From contig JAJFIR010000053.1 of the NCBI GenBank assembly GCA_021774795.1, positions 124,001 through 188,000 on the forward strand: 64,000 bases of DNA, in the 5' to 3' direction. Of the stretch, positions 62,104 to 64,000 are shown piece by piece. Positions within the stretch are counted from its first letter, which is position 1; each line of letters begins with the position of its first letter. The stretch is from Emcibacteraceae bacterium (GTDB taxonomy: Bacteria; Pseudomonadota; Alphaproteobacteria; Sphingomonadales; Emcibacteraceae). The position numbers were made by a program, and so were the translations under genes. Under the pieces are notes generated by a model. It did not search any database. It was not told where the DNA came from and saw only the letters and a list, made by a program, of their open reading frames with translations.

Positions 62104-62310
62104 AGGTTAATATTTGTGGCACCGCCAAAGGAACTCGAAATATTTCGAGAGAAACCATCGCCAGCCATGCTTCAAGCGACAAGTGAGTACCAATCAGACA
62201 AGGCATCATCCAGCACGGTGCCAATGATCCACCTCCCGCTTAAGATAGTACTTTTTACCTCGGATTTTAACAAAGGACTCGTTGATGTGCCAGCTGGATA
62301 AGCGGTGGAC
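62104..62310 (-). pseudogene. IS6-family transposase remnant
   Basis: On the minus strand, about 62220-62310 encode SSWHINESFVKIRGKKYYLK and REVDHWHRAG. This parallels the IS6 motif WH-(x)-DE-(x)-(F/Y)-(V/I)-K-(x)3-(x)-YLWRAVD. The first catalytic Asp is Asn and stops follow, so it is inactive. The region also has a perfect 16-bp palindrome, CTCGAAATATTTCGAG at 62134-62149. It fuses in frame with the N-terminus of the kinase gene, which explains the odd upstream codons. Confidence 0.55.
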
Positions 62311-62465
62311 TATGTCTAAAATACTTAAATGTTATATTCATACTTTCAAAATATCAGATAAACAAGCTAATTTGACAATGTCCCGTTAATTTTAATTTAA
62401 CGTAATCGATGTAAAATTCTTACAGCTTTTTTAATTTGGGTTGAAGCGAATTATAGGTGGTTATT

Positions 62466-63053
62466 TTGTATATTAAGCCAAGTGCCGACATACCAAAAAA
62501 AAGGACTAAAGTCATAGATGAAGTAAATGAAGTCTATAGAAAAGGTCCTTTGTCGGAGCCTATTTGCTCAAATAAATGTAGATCATATAATTCTATAGTT
62601 GGTTGCGACCGCCAATGTTCTTCGGCCCCCGCAGAACTTTCAAGCGAGCCGGAAACCTACCCGATAGATAAACTGGTTGCCCCGCTTGTATTTGAAATAA
62701 AGAAACTTGGTATTTTTGAACCCTGCTGGTCATGCGAGGGTCACAATGACGGTTCGGGAAAATTATGGAAAATACCGCGGGTCTGGTTTTATTCTGACTC
62801 AGTTGTCCATGTGCGCGCACTGGCCACCACCTTATCCTATATACACGCTATGCGAACCCTCAACACCACGTGGGTAGTTGAAATTGCCCATTCAGATAAT
62901 GACAACCCCGACACGACATTTAGCCTTCACCCAAAACTTGATGATCCCGAAATAAGTCTTGAACAATTGCAATCAGATATGAAAGTAATTTACAAAAATA
63001 TAGCTGTAGAATTTAGACTAACTTGTGAAAGATTGAAAACCAATGCTGGTTAA
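62466..63053 (+). CDS. Unknown Cys-rich protein of an overlapping gene pair
   Basis: A 195-aa product starting at TTG 62466 (MYIKPSADIPKKRTK), placed 5 nt after AGGTGG; GTG 62457 is the alternative. It carries clustered cysteines CSNKCRSYNSIVGCDRQCSS and a second motif EPCWSCEGHNDGSG, followed by LWKIPRVWFYSDSVVHVR. The Cys arrangement suggests metal or Fe-S binding. The downstream gene starts 11 bp before its stop. I recognise no named family. Confidence 0.7.
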   Translation: MYIKPSADIPKKRTKVIDEVNEVYRKGPLSEPICSNKCRSYNSIVGCDRQCSSAPAELSSEPETYPIDKLVAPLVFEIKKLGIFEPCWSCEGHNDGSGKLWKIPRVWFYSDSVVHVRALATTLSYIHAMRTLNTTWVVEIAHSDNDNPDTTFSLHPKLDDPEISLEQLQSDMKVIYKNIAVEFRLTCERLKTNAG

Positions 63054-63780
63054 TCCCCTAGAATGCTTTGGGCGTGATAAAATAAGAAAACTTGTTGAAA
63101 ATCCAAGCAAATTTCTGGATTTAAGAATTGGAACCCATAATTTAAAGTGTGGCATTGTCATTCCTGATATTGCAAGTGAAATTAAACATCAATTTTCAGA
63201 AATTTCAGAAACTGATAATGCTCTTAAAAATATGCCTTTCAAACATTTTGGCTTTATAGTTGAATTTGAAAAAGAAATAGGTCTGAATGTTTTTAATAAA
63301 GATTTGCAGTTAAATTCACATCTTAAATATGTCGTCAGTATGTTTGGTGTATGCATATTTAAAAATATTAAACTTGAAAATCCGGCACATACAAAATTTC
63401 ACAAAAACATTTTTCCGGATCTTGTATTTCACATTGATCGAGGGGATAATTTTTCTAATCAGTTTTCGTTATTTTACCGCGATCCTGATGATCCGGAACA
63501 TCGATTTCCTCGACGCACGACCACTTTAATTATGCCAAAAGCTGCGGCTCATCTTCAAGCAGTTAAAGAAAATTGCGTATCTTCAAGTACTTTGATTAAT
63601 TGCAAACTATTTAATGATATGTCTGCGGAGCATGCGATAGGAAAGTACATGGTTGAACAAAAATGGGATGCCCCTGAACTTAATGGAGAAATATGCTTTT
63701 TTGATAACCGAACCGTATTACATGCAAGCTATCATCGCGGCAATTTTGGCTATCCCATTTCAGTTCAGTATCTATTTTGA
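63043..63780 (+). CDS. HxD-containing oxygenase-like protein
   Basis: A 245-aa protein overlapping the upstream gene by 11 bp. DLVFHIDRGDNFSNQ contains an HxD pair, and DNRTVLHASYHRGNFGYPISVQYLF has distal His and Arg residues in the order of the Fe(II)/2-oxoglutarate oxygenase fold. The middle is variable. It could hydroxylate a product or protein handled by the Cys-rich partner, but this is inference. 63781-64000 holds only AT-rich sequence to the window edge. Confidence 0.68.
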   Translation: MLVNPLECFGRDKIRKLVENPSKFLDLRIGTHNLKCGIVIPDIASEIKHQFSEISETDNALKNMPFKHFGFIVEFEKEIGLNVFNKDLQLNSHLKYVVSMFGVCIFKNIKLENPAHTKFHKNIFPDLVFHIDRGDNFSNQFSLFYRDPDDPEHRFPRRTTTLIMPKAAAHLQAVKENCVSSSTLINCKLFNDMSAEHAIGKYMVEQKWDAPELNGEICFFDNRTVLHASYHRGNFGYPISVQYLF

Positions 63781-64000
63781 GTTATCCGCTCGGCATCTCT
63801 GATGCACCTGATACTCGAATTTACTTTGTTTAAATTGCGGGTGCTGTTTACCGATATTTACGTAATTTTTTTGATAAATAAGTCTTTATTTATCAGATAT
63901 TTACGGGTTATTCAGGTCGAATTTTAAAGGACATATCCAGATGTTTTTTAACTAATTTTTAACAGAGTTAACGTATATTATTTTAACGATATTAGATATA

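Noticed and set aside
1-64000. CRISPR array
   Set aside because: No series of regularly spaced identical repeats was seen; the repeated elements found are isolated inverted repeats.

Overview
The window reads as chromosomal DNA of an AT-rich (roughly 40% G+C by eye) motile alphaproteobacterium. The evidence is an NDUFS4-type complex I subunit gene, an IalB-family protein, a VPxPA-type PEP-CTERM protein, an alphaproteobacterial elongator tRNA-Met, flagellar hook-junction genes behind a sigma-54-like promoter, and several Tat-exported enzymes. I cannot fix the genus; Emcibacter/Kordiimonas/Sneathiella-like lineages are only a guess.

Layout. 0-5 kb: flgK-flgL, mnmA and tRNA-Met(CAT). 5-6 kb: scar of an old tRNA-targeted element (integrase N-terminal remnant and a P-loop kinase). 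6-9 kb: Tat-exported aminotransferase, NmrA-like and RraA-like genes. 9-13.3 kb: an AttH-like secreted protein with an FtsX-like ABC exporter. 14-18.3 kb: a membrane glycan cassette (GT-C, GT2, methyltransferase, flippase-like protein). 18-26 kb: TauD-like oxygenase, PEP-CTERM protein, EamA transporter, then a Tat class-V aminotransferase, cytochrome c and two tandem SoxC-like sulfite dehydrogenases. 26-34.5 kb: Bax-inhibitor-1 protein, LMW-PTP, two EamA transporters, a degenerate zincin, ScoAB, IalB, RlmN, an Rrf2 regulator and the complex I subunit, ending at tRNA-Arg(TCT).

34,549 to about 55,694: an integrative mobilizable element inserted at the 3' end of tRNA-Arg. It carries a large serine recombinase, a TraG/VirD4-like ATPase linked to a von Willebrand A protein and membrane proteins, a tyrosine recombinase with a cro/XRE regulator, unknown AT-rich cargo, a 536-aa glycine-zipper protein, an IetAS (AAA ATPase plus subtilase) defence/stability pair, a DnaJ-like protein, MobC and a relaxase. 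No VirB-type channel genes are seen, so it would depend on a helper transfer system.

The main discovery is at the element ends. The recombinase gene runs out of the element into the antisense strand of tRNA-Arg, so its last ~31 codons are host tRNA antisense. At the other end lies a near-copy of the tRNA end (GGCGCACCA against GGCGCGCCA). If the ends are joined there, the recombinase frame continues without a stop into a 38-codon ORF whose stop overlaps the mobC start. The circular form would therefore carry one recombinase-mobC-relaxase operon with a different recombinase C-terminus, while the integrated form cuts the mob genes from that operon. This predicts that excision switches on mobilization.

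55.7-64 kb: a scarred accessory region with IS-end-like repeats, a PP-loop-like protein, two fragments of a TPR/winged-helix cyclase-like gene family, a serine beta-lactamase-fold hydrolase, an NTF2-like protein, an SGNH hydrolase, a histidine kinase, an IS6-family transposase remnant, and an overlapping pair of a Cys-rich protein and an HxD-oxygenase-like protein.
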